64,000 nt of DNA from DASQPR01 sp963727415 (GTDB lineage Bacteria; Actinomycetota; Actinomycetes; Mycobacteriales; Micromonosporaceae), in assembly GCA_963727415.1 (NCBI GenBank), contig CAVSGF010000002.1:2108001-2172000 (forward strand), in the 5' to 3' direction. This document shows, piece by piece, positions 27,207 through 36,251 of this stretch (position 1 is its first letter; each line of letters opens with the position of its first letter). The notes below the pieces were generated by a model. That model ran no database searches. It was not told where the DNA came from and saw only the letters and a program-made list of their open reading frames with translations. The position numbers and the translations under genes were made by a program.

Positions 27207-28159
27207 GGCGCCACCCCGGCCGACGGTTCCCTGGTGAACTCCTCGCCGGGCCGCAGCCGGGCGCCCCGCGCCCAGTCGGCGGCGCGCATCGGCTTCTTGC
27301 CCGCGGCCCGCACCTCCCCCAACTCCACCGGAGTGGTGGCGGTCCCGACCAGGACCCGGGATTTGAGCACCCGGATAGCGCCCGGAGCCAGCGACTCATC
27401 GGAGGCGAGCGCCGGCGTGACCGGTCCGACCTTCACCCGCTCGCCCCGCAGGGTGGTCCAGGCACCCGGGTCCGGCGTGGTGGCCCGGATCCGGCGGTTT
27501 ACCGCGAATGCCGGGTCCGACCAGCGAATCTCGGCATCCTCCGGGCCGATCTTGGGCGCCATCGAGACTCCGTCGGCCGGCTGCTCCACCGCCGTGACGG
27601 TGCCGGACTCGATCGCGTCGAGGACCCGTACCAGCAATTGCCCGCCCTGTTGGGCAAGACGGCCGAGCAGGTCGCCGGAGGTGTCGGTGGGCTGGATCGG
27701 CTCGGTGACCGTACCGAATACCGGACCGGTGTCCAGGCCCGCCTCAAGCTGGAAGACGGAGGCGCCGGTGACCGCGTCACCGTGCAGGATGGCGTGCTGT
27801 ACCGGTGCCGCGCCGCGCCACGCCGGCAGCAGCGAGAAGTGCAGGTTGATCCAGCCGAGCCGGGGAATGACCAGGGCGTCCGGCGGGACCAGGGCGCCGT
27901 AGGCGACCACCGGAACCACATCGGGCGCCAGCTCGGCCAGTCGGCGCCCGAAGCCCGGCTCGCTGGGCCGCGCCGGCGTGAGCACCTCGATCCCGCGCTC
28001 GTCGGCCCACGCACCGACCGGCGAGCGGCGCAATGACCGGCCCCGGCCCGCCACCGCGTCCGGGCGGGTCACCACGGCGATCAGCTCATGCCGCGACGCC
28101 TCGATCGCGTCCAGGGACGGCACCGCCACGTCCGGCGTGCCCGCGAAGACCAACCGCAC
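27203..28159 (-). CDS. fmt: methionyl-tRNA formyltransferase
   Basis: Formylates initiator Met-tRNA. 318 residues: N-terminal formyltransferase domain with RLVFAGTPDVAVPSLDAI, INLHFSLLPAWRGAAPVQHA (catalytic Asn/His loop) and the C-terminal OB-like tRNA-binding domain (RVLVGTATTPVELGEVRAAG). It ends in a four-base overlap with rsmB and starts one base past the def stop. Confidence 0.96.
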   Translation of the reverse strand: MRLVFAGTPDVAVPSLDAIEASRHELIAVVTRPDAVAGRGRSLRRSPVGAWADERGIEVLTPARPSEPGFGRRLAELAPDVVPVVAYGALVPPDALVIPRLGWINLHFSLLPAWRGAAPVQHAILHGDAVTGASVFQLEAGLDTGPVFGTVTEPIQPTDTSGDLLGRLAQQGGQLLVRVLDAIESGTVTAVEQPADGVSMAPKIGPEDAEIRWSDPAFAVNRRIRATTPDPGAWTTLRGERVKVGPVTPALASDESLAPGAIRVLKSRVLVGTATTPVELGEVRAAGKKPMRAADWARGARLRPGEEFTREPSAGVAP

Positions 28160-28160
28160 T

Positions 28161-28715
28161 CTATCGCCTCCAAGTCGCTAGGCCGGCGCCGTGCGGGCTC
28201 GTCTTGACCACCGGAGGGTGATCGCCGTACCAGTCGGCTGCGCGGATTTCCTTCATCGCCTGCTTGCGGGACTGCGGATCAAGCCGGTCGACGAACAGTA
28301 CGCCGTCGAGGTGATCCGTCTCGTGCTGCGCGCACCGCGCCATCAGCCCGGTCCCGACGATCCGGACCGGCTCCCCGTACATGGTAAAGCCGCTGGCCAC
28401 CACGTTCAGCCGGCGCCTGGTGTCGTAGTAGAGACCCGGGATCGACAGGCAGCCCTCCTCGCCGTCCTGGTCGGTGTCGTCCGGGAACTCCAGGACCGGG
28501 TTGACCAGGTGCCCCTCGACATCGTCGACGTCGAAGGCGAAGACTCGCGCCCCGACCCCGATCTGCGGCGCGGCCAGGCCGGCTCCCCCGGCGTCGCGCA
28601 TCGTGTCGGTCAGGTCGGCGACCAGCGTGCGTAACTGCTTGTCGAAGTCGGCCACCGGCTCGGCCGGGGTACGCAGAATCGGGTCACCGAAGTGGCGGAT
28701 CGGGGTCACTGTCAC
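28161..28715 (-). CDS. def: peptide deformylase
   Basis: Removes the N-formyl group from new proteins using a bound metal. 184 residues with all three motifs: GGAGLAAPQIGV, EEGCLSIPG (metal cysteine) and QHETDHLDGVLF (HExxH metal histidines and catalytic glutamate). First gene of def-fmt-rsmB. Confidence 0.96.
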   Translation of the reverse strand: MTVTPIRHFGDPILRTPAEPVADFDKQLRTLVADLTDTMRDAGGAGLAAPQIGVGARVFAFDVDDVEGHLVNPVLEFPDDTDQDGEEGCLSIPGLYYDTRRRLNVVASGFTMYGEPVRIVGTGLMARCAQHETDHLDGVLFVDRLDPQSRKQAMKEIRAADWYGDHPPVVKTSPHGAGLATWRR

Positions 28716-28740
28716 CGTGCAAGTCTAGGCAACCGGGCCG

Positions 28741-28828
28741 GCACAGCCGGGACACCCGGGCAGCACAGCCGGGACACCCGGGCAGCACAGCCGGGACACC
28801 CGGGCGGCACAGCCGGGACACCCGGGCA
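28741..28828. repeat. four tandem 22-bp repeats
   Basis: Four head-to-tail copies of GCACAGCCGGGACACCCGGGCA; the third ends in G and not A. They lie between the def start and the S53 peptidase terminator. Each contains CCGGGACACCCGG, nearly self-complementary, so each copy could fold. There are no spacers, so it is not a CRISPR array. Confidence 0.9.
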
Positions 28829-28831
28829 TGG

Positions 28832-28865
28832 CACGGGCGCCCCGCGTGATCGCGGAGCGCCCGTG
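28832..28865 (-). terminator. terminator hairpin after the S53 peptidase
   Basis: CACGGGCGC and GCGCCCGTG form a perfect 9-bp stem, with CCGCG-TGAT-CGCGG nested inside. It lies 13 bases past the peptidase stop, on its 3' side, as expected for a rho-independent-type hairpin without a U tail. Confidence 0.7.
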
Positions 28866-28878
28866 AGGGTGGTACCGA

Positions 28879-30876
28879 TCAGCTCACGTTCAGCGCCGTG
28901 TCGTCGATGACGAACGACGTCTGCAGCGAGTAGTCCTCGCTACCGGTGAAGGTGATCGTGGTGCTGCCGGAACCGGCCGGCAGGGTCACCGTCTGAAGGC
29001 TGTACCCGCTGTTGTGGTTCAGGTTGGAGTACGACTTCAGCGTGGTGGTCGTGCCGCCCCGGGTCATCTTGACGGTCATCGTGTCGTACTTGTACGTCGA
29101 CGTCGTCTCCGAGGTGTCGATGTGCAGGTAGAACTTGAGCGTCGCGGTGCAGCCGGACGGCACGTTCACGGTCTGGCTGACCGTGTCGGTGTGGGTGGAG
29201 CCGTAGCCGTCCATCCAGGCCAGCCACGAGCCGCTGTGCGCCGGCTCGCCGTACGAGCCCCACTGGCCGATGACGCCCGAGGACGCCGACCAGACGGTGT
29301 TGCCGGACTCGAAGCCAGGGTTGCCGAACAGCTGTGCCGAGGTGCAGCCGCCGCCACCGCTCGGGTTGATCGTCCAGCTGAAGCTCACGCTGGATGTGTG
29401 GCTGGCCGAGTCACTGACGGTCGCGGACACGCTGAACGTGCCGGACGTGCTCGGCGTACCCGAGATGGTGCCGGTCGACGAGTTGATCGACAGGCCGGTC
29501 GGCAGGCCCGACGCGGAGAACGAGTACGGCGTGGTGCCGCCGCTCGCGGTAAGCGTCAGGCTGGTCGAGGTTCCGACCGTACCGGTCTGGCTGCCCGGGT
29601 TGTTCAGCGTCAGCGTGGTGCCGCCGCTGCCGGCGGTGAACGCCGCAGTGCCGTTCGGGGTTCCGAGACCGGTCGGCCCGTCCCAGCCCGAACCGGCGTT
29701 GCACATCGGCGCGCCGCAGCTGCCGTTCGAGCCACTGGTCACGTCGAACAGGTTGCCGGTGTGCGAGTACGGGTACGAAGCCGGGTAGTCGCTGGAACCC
29801 GGGGTGCCGGCCAGCGCGTACACCGACGCGATGATCGGCGAGGAGGCGCTGGTTCCGCCGTAGACGGCCCAGCCGCTGCCACCGTAGGTCTGGTAGACGG
29901 CGACACCGGTGTTCGGGTCGGCGACCGCCGAAACGTCCGCCTCGGCACGCCGGCTGCAGCTGGTGGAAACGGTCTGCCAGCTGGGCTTGCCGTCGTACGA
30001 GGAGCAGCCGGAACCGGCGCCGCTCCAGGCCGACTCGGTCCAGCCACGCGAGTTCGACGAGGTGTACAGCGAGGTGCCGCCGACCGCGGTGACGTACCGC
30101 GAGGTCGCCGGGTACTCGGCACCGTTGCCGTTGTCGCCGGAGCTGACCGTGATTGCCACGCCCGGGTGGTTGAAGTGCGAGTCATCGGTGGTCTGACCCG
30201 AGTACTCGCTGCCGCCCCAGCTGTTCGAGACGTACTTGGCGCCCATCGCCACGGCCCGATCCTCGGCCGCGTACAGGTCCGCGTTGTTGGCCGAGTTGGC
30301 CTCGACCAGCAGGATGTGGCAGTTCGGGCAGATCGCCGAGACCATGTCGACATCCAGCGAGATCTCGCCGGCCCAGCCGCTGTTGGCGCTGGGCAGCGGG
30401 CTGGTCGCGCCGTTCTGGTTGACCTTGCGGAAGCAGCCGTTGGACGTGGTGCAGGCGGACAGCCCGTACTGCGACCGATAGACGCCCAGGTCCGACTCGG
30501 CGTTCGGGTCGTCATAGGCATCGACGATCGCGACCGTCGCGCCGGAACCGCCTGATGTACTCAACTTGTAAGCACTGATCAGTGAGGACGGCCCGAACCC
30601 GGACGGGGTGGCGTTCGGCATCACGCCGAGCGCCTGGGTGCCGACATCGGTGCGCTTGAGCGCGAAGCAGTACATGGTGTGCGCCTTGGTCGGAGTCGCG
30701 CACGAGTGGGTGTAGGGGTGCTGTGGCAACGAGGTCACGGACGCGGTCGCCGCCGCGCCGTTGGCTTGCGCCGCGGCACCGGGTACGGCCGCGGACGCTT
30801 GGCTGGAAGTCGCCATGCCAACCACGATCGTGGCGGCGGCGGCGAGTAACGTGAGCACTTGGGGTCGTGCCCGCAT
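28879..30876 (-). CDS. secreted S53 (sedolisin-family) serine-carboxyl peptidase with Ig-like and C-terminal beta domains
   Basis: 665 residues. The signal peptide (RPQVLTLLAAAATIVVGMAT, likely cleaved after ASA near residue 30) directs export. The catalytic domain is about 85-415: Glu171 and Asp175 in AGEISLDVDM, oxyanion Asp248 in SSGDNG and Ser343 in GGTSASSP give the E-D-S set of S53. A long pro-domain like that of classical sedolisins is missing. A putative-Ig (He_PIG-like) domain at about 425-505 (GLPTGLSINSSTGTISGTPS) and a C-terminal beta-sandwich beginning FGNPGFESG follow, probably for surface or substrate binding. ATG 30876 is preceded by AGGAGG at ideal spacing. Its upstream DNA is AT-rich. 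A stand-alone unit between def and priA. Confidence 0.88.
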   Translation of the reverse strand: MRARPQVLTLLAAAATIVVGMATSSQASAAVPGAAAQANGAAATASVTSLPQHPYTHSCATPTKAHTMYCFALKRTDVGTQALGVMPNATPSGFGPSSLISAYKLSTSGGSGATVAIVDAYDDPNAESDLGVYRSQYGLSACTTSNGCFRKVNQNGATSPLPSANSGWAGEISLDVDMVSAICPNCHILLVEANSANNADLYAAEDRAVAMGAKYVSNSWGGSEYSGQTTDDSHFNHPGVAITVSSGDNGNGAEYPATSRYVTAVGGTSLYTSSNSRGWTESAWSGAGSGCSSYDGKPSWQTVSTSCSRRAEADVSAVADPNTGVAVYQTYGGSGWAVYGGTSASSPIIASVYALAGTPGSSDYPASYPYSHTGNLFDVTSGSNGSCGAPMCNAGSGWDGPTGLGTPNGTAAFTAGSGGTTLTLNNPGSQTGTVGTSTSLTLTASGGTTPYSFSASGLPTGLSINSSTGTISGTPSTSGTFSVSATVSDSASHTSSVSFSWTINPSGGGGCTSAQLFGNPGFESGNTVWSASSGVIGQWGSYGEPAHSGSWLAWMDGYGSTHTDTVSQTVNVPSGCTATLKFYLHIDTSETTSTYKYDTMTVKMTRGGTTTTLKSYSNLNHNSGYSLQTVTLPAGSGSTTITFTGSEDYSLQTSFVIDDTALNVS

Positions 30877-30936
30877 ATCTCCTCCTGGTGGGCGTGGACT
30901 GGTAGCCGTTCGGTGAACCCCCGTGACCGTTCGGCC

Positions 30937-30985
30937 AAAGAAAGTATTTACATATTTCATTGCGTCACGTTGTCGCACAACCCTT
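30937..30985 (-). promoter_or_regulatory. AT-rich promoter region of the S53 peptidase
   Basis: Minus-strand sequence AAATATGTAAATACTTTC (about 30946-30963) stands out in this GC-rich DNA and contains -10-like hexamers. Just upstream TTGTGCGACAA (30970-30980) is a TTGT-GCG-ACAA inverted repeat that could be an operator. The leader to the ATG is then about 65 bases. Confidence 0.35.
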
Positions 30986-31069
30986 GATGTATGCGGCATC
31001 GACGTCCGGCAATGCAAGGGTAGGCCCCTGCCGGGTAGCGTTAGGCCTGGGTATCGTGCGTTCGACCGG

Positions 31070-33025
31070 CTATAGCAGGTCGAGCGGATCCACCTGAACC
31101 CGCACCGATTCCGGGCGCTTGCGGGCGCTGCGAGCGGCCGAGGCCCGCCGGAGCGCGGCGGCCAGAGCCCGGCCGCCACTCCTCGGCACCCGGACCAGAT
31201 ATCGCTCGTGACCGTCATCGACCGGAACCGGGCCGAGCAGGTCAGCACCGTCGGGCAGGGACAGTTCCCCGAGGTAGTCGGCGAGCCCGGCCGGTGTCGC
31301 GGTAAGTGAGGCCATCCGTACCGCCGGCGGGAACCCCAACTCGACTCGCTCGGCCAGATCCCGGGACGCGAGCCATCCCGGGTCGAATCGGATCAGCGCC
31401 TGCACGGGAGCCAGTCCGGCGTCGGCGACCACCACGACACGCCCGCCGCGGGCCGCCGGTACCGCCAGCGCCGCGGCCGCCAGCCAGCGCCGCAGTGTCT
31501 CCTCACCGGCGCGCAGATCGGCTCGGGTCAGCAAGGCCCATGTGTCCAGCAGCAGCACCGCGCCATAACCGCCGCCTGCCACCACCGGCTCGGCGCCAGG
31601 GGTCGCTACCACCAGCGCCGGCTCCGGCCGGACCGATGCCAGTACACCGTCGCGCCCGGACGTCCACACGGGTACGTCGGTGAAGGTGCGGCCAAGCTCT
31701 TCGGCGGTACGCCGGGCCCCCACCACGGAAGCACGCAGTGCCCGCGAGCCGCACTGGCCGCATGTGTACCCGCCGGCGATCCGCGCGCACCACCGGCACG
31801 ACGGGGCGGCGTGCGACGTAGCCAGCGACAGCGGGCCGTGGCAGGCCGGGCATCGCGCCGGGGTCCGGCACTGTGCACACGCCACCGACGGCGCGTACCC
31901 GCGTCGCGGCACCTGGATCAGCACCGGCATGTCGGCCTTCAATGCGTCCCGGGCGGCGCGCCAGGCCAGCGACGGCAGCCGGCCGAAGTCGGCCGGGCGG
32001 GAATCGTCCTCCGACGGAACCACCTGTGGTGCCCGGGCTCGCACCGTCTCGCGGGCCGCGACGACCGGCTTGGCCCAGCCGGTGTCCAGCAGCGCCTGCG
32101 CTTCGGCGGTGCGAGCGAATCCGGCGAGCAGCGCGGCGGCCCCGGCCTGATGGGCCCGGGTCAGCAGCACCTCGCGGGCATGCGGATACGGCGCCCGCGG
32201 CTCAGCGTGCAGGTCGTCACCGTCATCCCAGATCACCACCAGGCCGAGGTCGGCGACGGGGGCGAAGGCCGCGGCGCGGTTGCCGGCCACCACCCGGGCA
32301 GTGCCACGCGCGGCCGCCAGGAATCTCGCGTACCGCCGGCCCGGGCCGCTCGCCGCGGCCAGCGCCACCCGCGGACCGGTCCCGGTCTGCTCCAGAGCCG
32401 CGTCCACCCGGTCCAGATCCCGCGAGTCGGCGACAACGATCAGCACACCCCGGCCGCTGTGGATAGCGGCGGCGGCGGCTTCGGCGATCCGGAGTGGCCA
32501 GTCCTCGCCGGGCAGCGCCGACCAGACCGCACGCGGCGAGCGCCGTTCGGCCAGCGCCCGGAGGAACGCCACCCCTTGCGGGTACGCCGACCAGCCGGCC
32601 ACATCAGGCACGGTCACCGCCGACCGCGGGGCAGGCGCCGCCGCCGCCTTCTCGGCACGCGCGTGTCGTGGTGGCACCGCGAGCCGAAGCACATCGGCGA
32701 GGTTGCCGGCGTACCGGTCGGCGATCGTCCGGGCCAGGGCCGCGACTTCCGGCGTCAGGACCCGCTCGGGCGAGACCACCCGGTCCAGGTATGCCAGCCG
32801 GCCGCCATGGTCCGAGGCGGCCGCCCGCTCCAGCACGAAACCGTCGACCAACTGGCCGGCGAAACGCACCCGGACCCGAACCCCGGGCTGCGCCGCGTCC
32901 GCGTCCGCGGCCGGCACCAGATAGTCGAACGGGCGATCCAGGTGCGCGAGGCTCACATCGACGGCCACCCGCGCCACCGGCAGGTCGGCGGCGGGCACGC
33001 GGTCGGCGCCGGATCGGGCGGTCAC
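31070..33025 (-). CDS. priA: PriA-like primosomal protein N', degenerate helicase
   Basis: 651 residues. The N-terminal DNA-binding domain (VAVDVSLAHLDRPFDYLVP, VRVRFAGQLVDGFVL) and the zinc-binding cysteines (CAQCRTPARCPACHG and CRWCARIAGGYTCGQCGS) match PriA. The expected Walker A GxxGxGKT is replaced by IHSGRGVLIVVADS, and the DEAH box by IWDDGDDLH, so ATP-driven unwinding is unlikely. This loss is typical of actinobacterial PriA. It probably keeps fork-recognition or loading functions. Sits between metK and the peptidase gene. Confidence 0.9.
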   Translation of the reverse strand: MTARSGADRVPAADLPVARVAVDVSLAHLDRPFDYLVPAADADAAQPGVRVRVRFAGQLVDGFVLERAAASDHGGRLAYLDRVVSPERVLTPEVAALARTIADRYAGNLADVLRLAVPPRHARAEKAAAAPAPRSAVTVPDVAGWSAYPQGVAFLRALAERRSPRAVWSALPGEDWPLRIAEAAAAAIHSGRGVLIVVADSRDLDRVDAALEQTGTGPRVALAAASGPGRRYARFLAAARGTARVVAGNRAAAFAPVADLGLVVIWDDGDDLHAEPRAPYPHAREVLLTRAHQAGAAALLAGFARTAEAQALLDTGWAKPVVAARETVRARAPQVVPSEDDSRPADFGRLPSLAWRAARDALKADMPVLIQVPRRGYAPSVACAQCRTPARCPACHGPLSLATSHAAPSCRWCARIAGGYTCGQCGSRALRASVVGARRTAEELGRTFTDVPVWTSGRDGVLASVRPEPALVVATPGAEPVVAGGGYGAVLLLDTWALLTRADLRAGEETLRRWLAAAALAVPAARGGRVVVVADAGLAPVQALIRFDPGWLASRDLAERVELGFPPAVRMASLTATPAGLADYLGELSLPDGADLLGPVPVDDGHERYLVRVPRSGGRALAAALRRASAARSARKRPESVRVQVDPLDLL

Positions 33026-33042
33026 GGGTCAGTTCTACCAGT

Positions 33043-33106
33043 TACGCGGGCCACGCCCGCCGGGCCGACCAAGGTACGCGGGCCACGCCCGCCGGGCCGA
33101 CCAAGG
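33043..33106. repeat. two tandem 32-bp repeats plus a partial third
   Basis: TACGCGGGCCACGCCCGCCG is followed by GGCCGACCAAGG-type sequence in two exact adjacent copies (33043-33074, 33075-33106), and a diverged start of a third follows. GCGGGC and GCCCGC inside each unit can pair. Located between priA start and the metK terminator. Confidence 0.85.
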
Positions 33107-33143
33107 TGCGCGGGCCCGCCGGGGCCACGGCGGATCAACCGGC

Positions 33144-33176
33144 GACGCCGCCCGGAACCGGGTTCCGGGCGGCGTC
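33144..33176 (-). terminator. strong terminator hairpin after metK
   Basis: GACGCCGCCCGGAAC and GTTCCGGGCGGCGTC make a perfect 15-bp stem around CGG. It lies 57 bases past the metK stop and before priA, so it should separate the two units. Confidence 0.8.
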
Positions 33177-33233
33177 ATGGACCCGTGTGAGCATGTACCG
33201 ATAAGAGCGTGATCCGGTATGCGCGCGAGGCGA

Positions 33234-34427
33234 TCAGGCTCCCGCGGCCGCCTTCAGGTCGGCCACCCGATCGGTGCGCTCCCAGGTCAGGTCCGGCAGT
33301 TCCCGGCCAAAGTGCCCGTAAGCCGCGGTCTGCTGGTAGATCGGCCGGAGCAGGTCCAGGTCCCGGATGATCGCGGCCGGGCGCAGGTCGAAGACTTCGC
33401 CGATCGCCGACTCGATGCGCTCGACCGGAACCGTCTCGGTGCCGAACGTCTCGACGAACAGGCTGACCGGTATGGCCTTGCCGATCGCGTAGGCCACCTG
33501 CACTTCGCACCGCTCGGCAAGCCCGGCACCGACGACGTTCTTCGCTACCCACCGCATGGCGTATGCCGCCGACCGGTCCACCTTGGACGGATCCTTGCCG
33601 GAGAAGGCGCCACCGCCATGACGGGCGTACCCGCCATAGGTGTCGACGATGATCTTCCGGCCGGTCAGGCCGGCGTCACCCATCGGCCCACCGATCTCGA
33701 ACCGCCCGGTCGGGTTCACCAGCAGCCGGTAGTCCGAGGTGTCCAGGCCAAGGCCCTCCAGTTCGGGGGCGATCACGTGCTCGCGGACGTCGGGCGTGAG
33801 CAGCGAGTCCAGCGAAATGTCCGGAGCGTGCTGAGACGACACGACCACGGTGTCGAGCCGGACCGGCCGCAAGCCGTCGTACTCGATGGTCACCTGGGTC
33901 TTGCCGTCCGGTCGAAGGTACGGAACGGTGCCATCCTTGCGGACCACGGACAGGCGCCGGGCCAGCCGGTGTGCCAGCGCGATCGGCAGCGGCATCAGCT
34001 CCGGGGTCTCCGAGCACGCGAAGCCGAACATCATGCCCTGATCGCCGGCACCCTGCGCGTCGAGAATGTGCTCGGAACCACCGGTGCGCAGTTCGATCGC
34101 CGAGTCCACACCCTGGGCGATATCCGGAGACTGCGACCCGATGGCGATGTTGACGCCGCAGGAGGCGCCGTCGAAGCCCTTCTTCGACGAGTCGTACCCG
34201 ATACCGAGGATGGTCTCCCGCACGATACTGGCGATGTCGGCGTACGCCGTCGTGGTCACCTCGCCGGCGACGTGCACCTGGCCGGTGGTGATCAGCGTCT
34301 CGACGGCGACCCGGCTGCGCGGATCTTCCGACAGCAGCGCGTCGAGGACCCCATCGCTGATCTGGTCAGCGATCTTGTCCGGGTGGCCTTCGGTGACCGA
34401 CTCGGACGTGAAAAGGCGGCGTGCCAC
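33234..34427 (-). CDS. metK: S-adenosylmethionine synthetase
   Basis: Makes SAM from methionine and ATP. 397 residues with SESVTEGHPDKIADQISD at the N terminus, the GAGDQGMMFG hexapeptide-type loop, and the phosphate-binding loop in GGGAFSGKDPSKVDRSAAY. A GTG start at 34427 has AAGGAG 5 bases upstream. A 215-base gap precedes it. Its product feeds BioA, RsmB and the TrmH-type methyltransferase in this window. Confidence 0.97.
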   Translation of the reverse strand: MARRLFTSESVTEGHPDKIADQISDGVLDALLSEDPRSRVAVETLITTGQVHVAGEVTTTAYADIASIVRETILGIGYDSSKKGFDGASCGVNIAIGSQSPDIAQGVDSAIELRTGGSEHILDAQGAGDQGMMFGFACSETPELMPLPIALAHRLARRLSVVRKDGTVPYLRPDGKTQVTIEYDGLRPVRLDTVVVSSQHAPDISLDSLLTPDVREHVIAPELEGLGLDTSDYRLLVNPTGRFEIGGPMGDAGLTGRKIIVDTYGGYARHGGGAFSGKDPSKVDRSAAYAMRWVAKNVVGAGLAERCEVQVAYAIGKAIPVSLFVETFGTETVPVERIESAIGEVFDLRPAAIIRDLDLLRPIYQQTAAYGHFGRELPDLTWERTDRVADLKAAAGA

Positions 34428-34643
34428 GGTTCTCCTTAGCGGGTTATGTCATCGAGCGGCGTCGGGTCGCTGGCTCGTGAACGCTTTTTGCTAACAGAAG
34501 CCTTGCCGAATTGTGCCATACCCGGACGTGCGCCGAGCCAACTGCCGATCTACACCGACCGGATGAGCGGAACAATCAGTGTCCCAGCTCACCCGGTGGC
34601 GACTCTGTGATAAGCCCGATCGCCGACCTGCCGGGCAGCCGTG
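34428..34643 (-). promoter_or_regulatory. metK leader region
   Basis: 216 bases without a gene. CACAAT near 34517-34522 on the minus strand is a possible -10. The strong ribosome binding site AAGGAG is at about 34432-34437. A segment with CGAGCCAGCGACCC and CGATGACAT faintly recalls SAM-IV riboswitch parts, but I could not build the structure. Confidence 0.3.
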
Positions 34644-35852
34644 TCAAGGCAGCCGCGCGACCACAAGATCCCACACATCGTCGGCAAGCGCCTCCTTATC
34701 GCGCAAGCCGATCTCGACGGTTGAGCCGTCCGCGCCGAGAACGATGGCGGCGTTGTCATCAGTGCCGAACGCCTTGTCCGCGCTCACCTCGTTCACCACG
34801 ATCAGGTCGGCCCGTTTGCGCGCCAGCTTGCCCCGGGCGAACTCCAGCGCGTCGTGCGTCTCGGCAGCGAAGACCACCAGAAGTTGCCCGGCCCGCTTGC
34901 CCGCGCCGACCTCCGCCGCGATATCCGGGTTGGTGACGAGCTTCAGGACCGGCGCGCCGCCGTCATCGGACTTCTTGATCTTCTGCGCCTGGTACGTGGC
35001 CGGCCGGAAGTCGGCCGGCGCCGCGGCCATCACGATGACATCGGCGCCCGCCGCGGCGGTCAGCGTCGGCTACTCGCATCTCCTCGGTCGTCCCGACCCG
35101 AACCACGGTGGCGCCGGGCGGGTCCGGCAGCGCCACGTTCGCGGCGATCAGCGGTGACCCGGGCGCCGCGCGCCAGCGCCGCGCGAGCGAACGCGTACCC
35201 CTGCTTGCCAGATGAGCGGTTACCGAGATAGCGGACCGGATCGAGGGGCTCACGGGTACCCCCAGCGGTGATCACCACGTGGCGCCCGGCGAGGTCGGCC
35301 GGATCGGATCGGCCCCGCTCCAGCATCCGGCGAGCGACGGCGAAGATCTCCTCCGGATCCGGCAGCCGCCCCTTGCCGGTGTCGGCCCCGGTCAGCCGCC
35401 CCACGGCGGGATCGATGCACCAGCGCGCCACGGGCACGCAGGGTCGCGACGTTCGCCTGGGTGGCCGCGTTCTCCCACATCTCGGTGTGCATGGCGGGGG
35501 CGAACAGGATCGGGCATGTGGCGGTCAGCAGCGTGCTGGTCAGCAGGTCGTCGGCCAGCCCGTGTGCCGCCTTGGCGAGCAGATCGGCGGTTGCGGGCGC
35601 GACCACCACAAGCTGGGCCCGGCGCCCGATCGCCACATGCGGCACTTGATGGACATCGGACCAGACGTCGGTGTGAACCCGGTGACCGGACAGCGCGGCC
35701 CAGGTGGGCTCACCGACGAATCGGAGGGCCGAGTCGGTCGGCACCACCACAACGTCGTGCCCCGACTCGGTCAGCAGCCGCAGCAGCTCACACGCCTTGT
35801 ACGCGGCGATGCCGCCGGCCACGCCGAGCACCACCCGAGGCTTGCCCGACAC
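34644..35852 (-). CDS. coaBC: CoA biosynthesis bifunctional protein (PPC decarboxylase / PPC synthetase), frameshifted
   Basis: Adds cysteine to phosphopantothenate and decarboxylates the product. The N-terminal CoaC half is clean: VVLGVAGGIAAYKACELLRL, the catalytic histidine in VPHVAIGRRAQLVVVAPATA, and the PAMHTEMWENAAT substrate clamp. The C-terminal CoaB half is split by indels near 35430, 35150 and 35080 but shows GRHVVITAGGTREPLDPVRY, NRSSGKQGYAFARAA and the end KKSDDGGAPVLKLVTNPDI. The length of 403 codons is exactly that of the family, which argues for sequence errors. GTG at 35852 is the only fitting start. Confidence 0.88.
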
Positions 35853-35887
35853 ATGCGGTCCGGCCTCCGTGGGCGTCACCGGCAGGC

Positions 35888-36145
35888 TCAGCCCTCGATC
35901 GGCTCGGCCGTCAGCAGGCCAGAGTTGATCTCGCGCATCGCGATCGACAGGGGCTTCTCCTGCGGCGTGGTCTCGACCAGCGGCCCCACGTACTCGAGAA
36001 GGCCCTCGCCGAGCTGGCTGTAGTAGGCGTTGATCTGGCGGGCCCGCTTGGCCGCGAAGATCACCAAGGCGTACTTGGACGAGGTCCGACCGAGCAGCTC
36101 GTCGATCGGCGGGTTGGTGATGCCTTCCGGGGCGACAACAGTCAC
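35888..36145 (-). CDS. rpoZ: RNA polymerase omega subunit
   Basis: Helps fold and assemble the beta-prime subunit. 85 residues with NPPIDELLGRTSSKYALVIF and AAKRARQINAYY, the omega signature. GTG start at 36145. In the usual gmk-rpoZ-coaBC-metK order. Confidence 0.96.
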   Translation of the reverse strand: MTVVAPEGITNPPIDELLGRTSSKYALVIFAAKRARQINAYYSQLGEGLLEYVGPLVETTPQEKPLSIAMREINSGLLTAEPIEG

Positions 36146-36251
36146 TACGAATCCTCACTGGAGCGGAATCAAAGTCCGGTGCAATTCCGGGTGCTCTCGG
36201 CCGACCTCTCGTCAACCGCCCGGCCGGTCTGGCGAACCATCCGGCCAGCGG

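Noticed and set aside
28741..28828. CRISPR array
   Set aside because: The 22-bp units are directly adjacent, with no spacers and no cas genes in the window.
30877..31248. N-terminal extension of the S53 peptidase to 31248
   Set aside because: It would bury the signal peptide; ATG 30876 has an ideal ribosome binding site and starts a standard signal peptide.
34428..34643. Confirmed SAM-IV riboswitch
   Set aside because: Only short resemblances; the conserved core and closing helix could not be assembled, so it is reported only as an unexplained leader.
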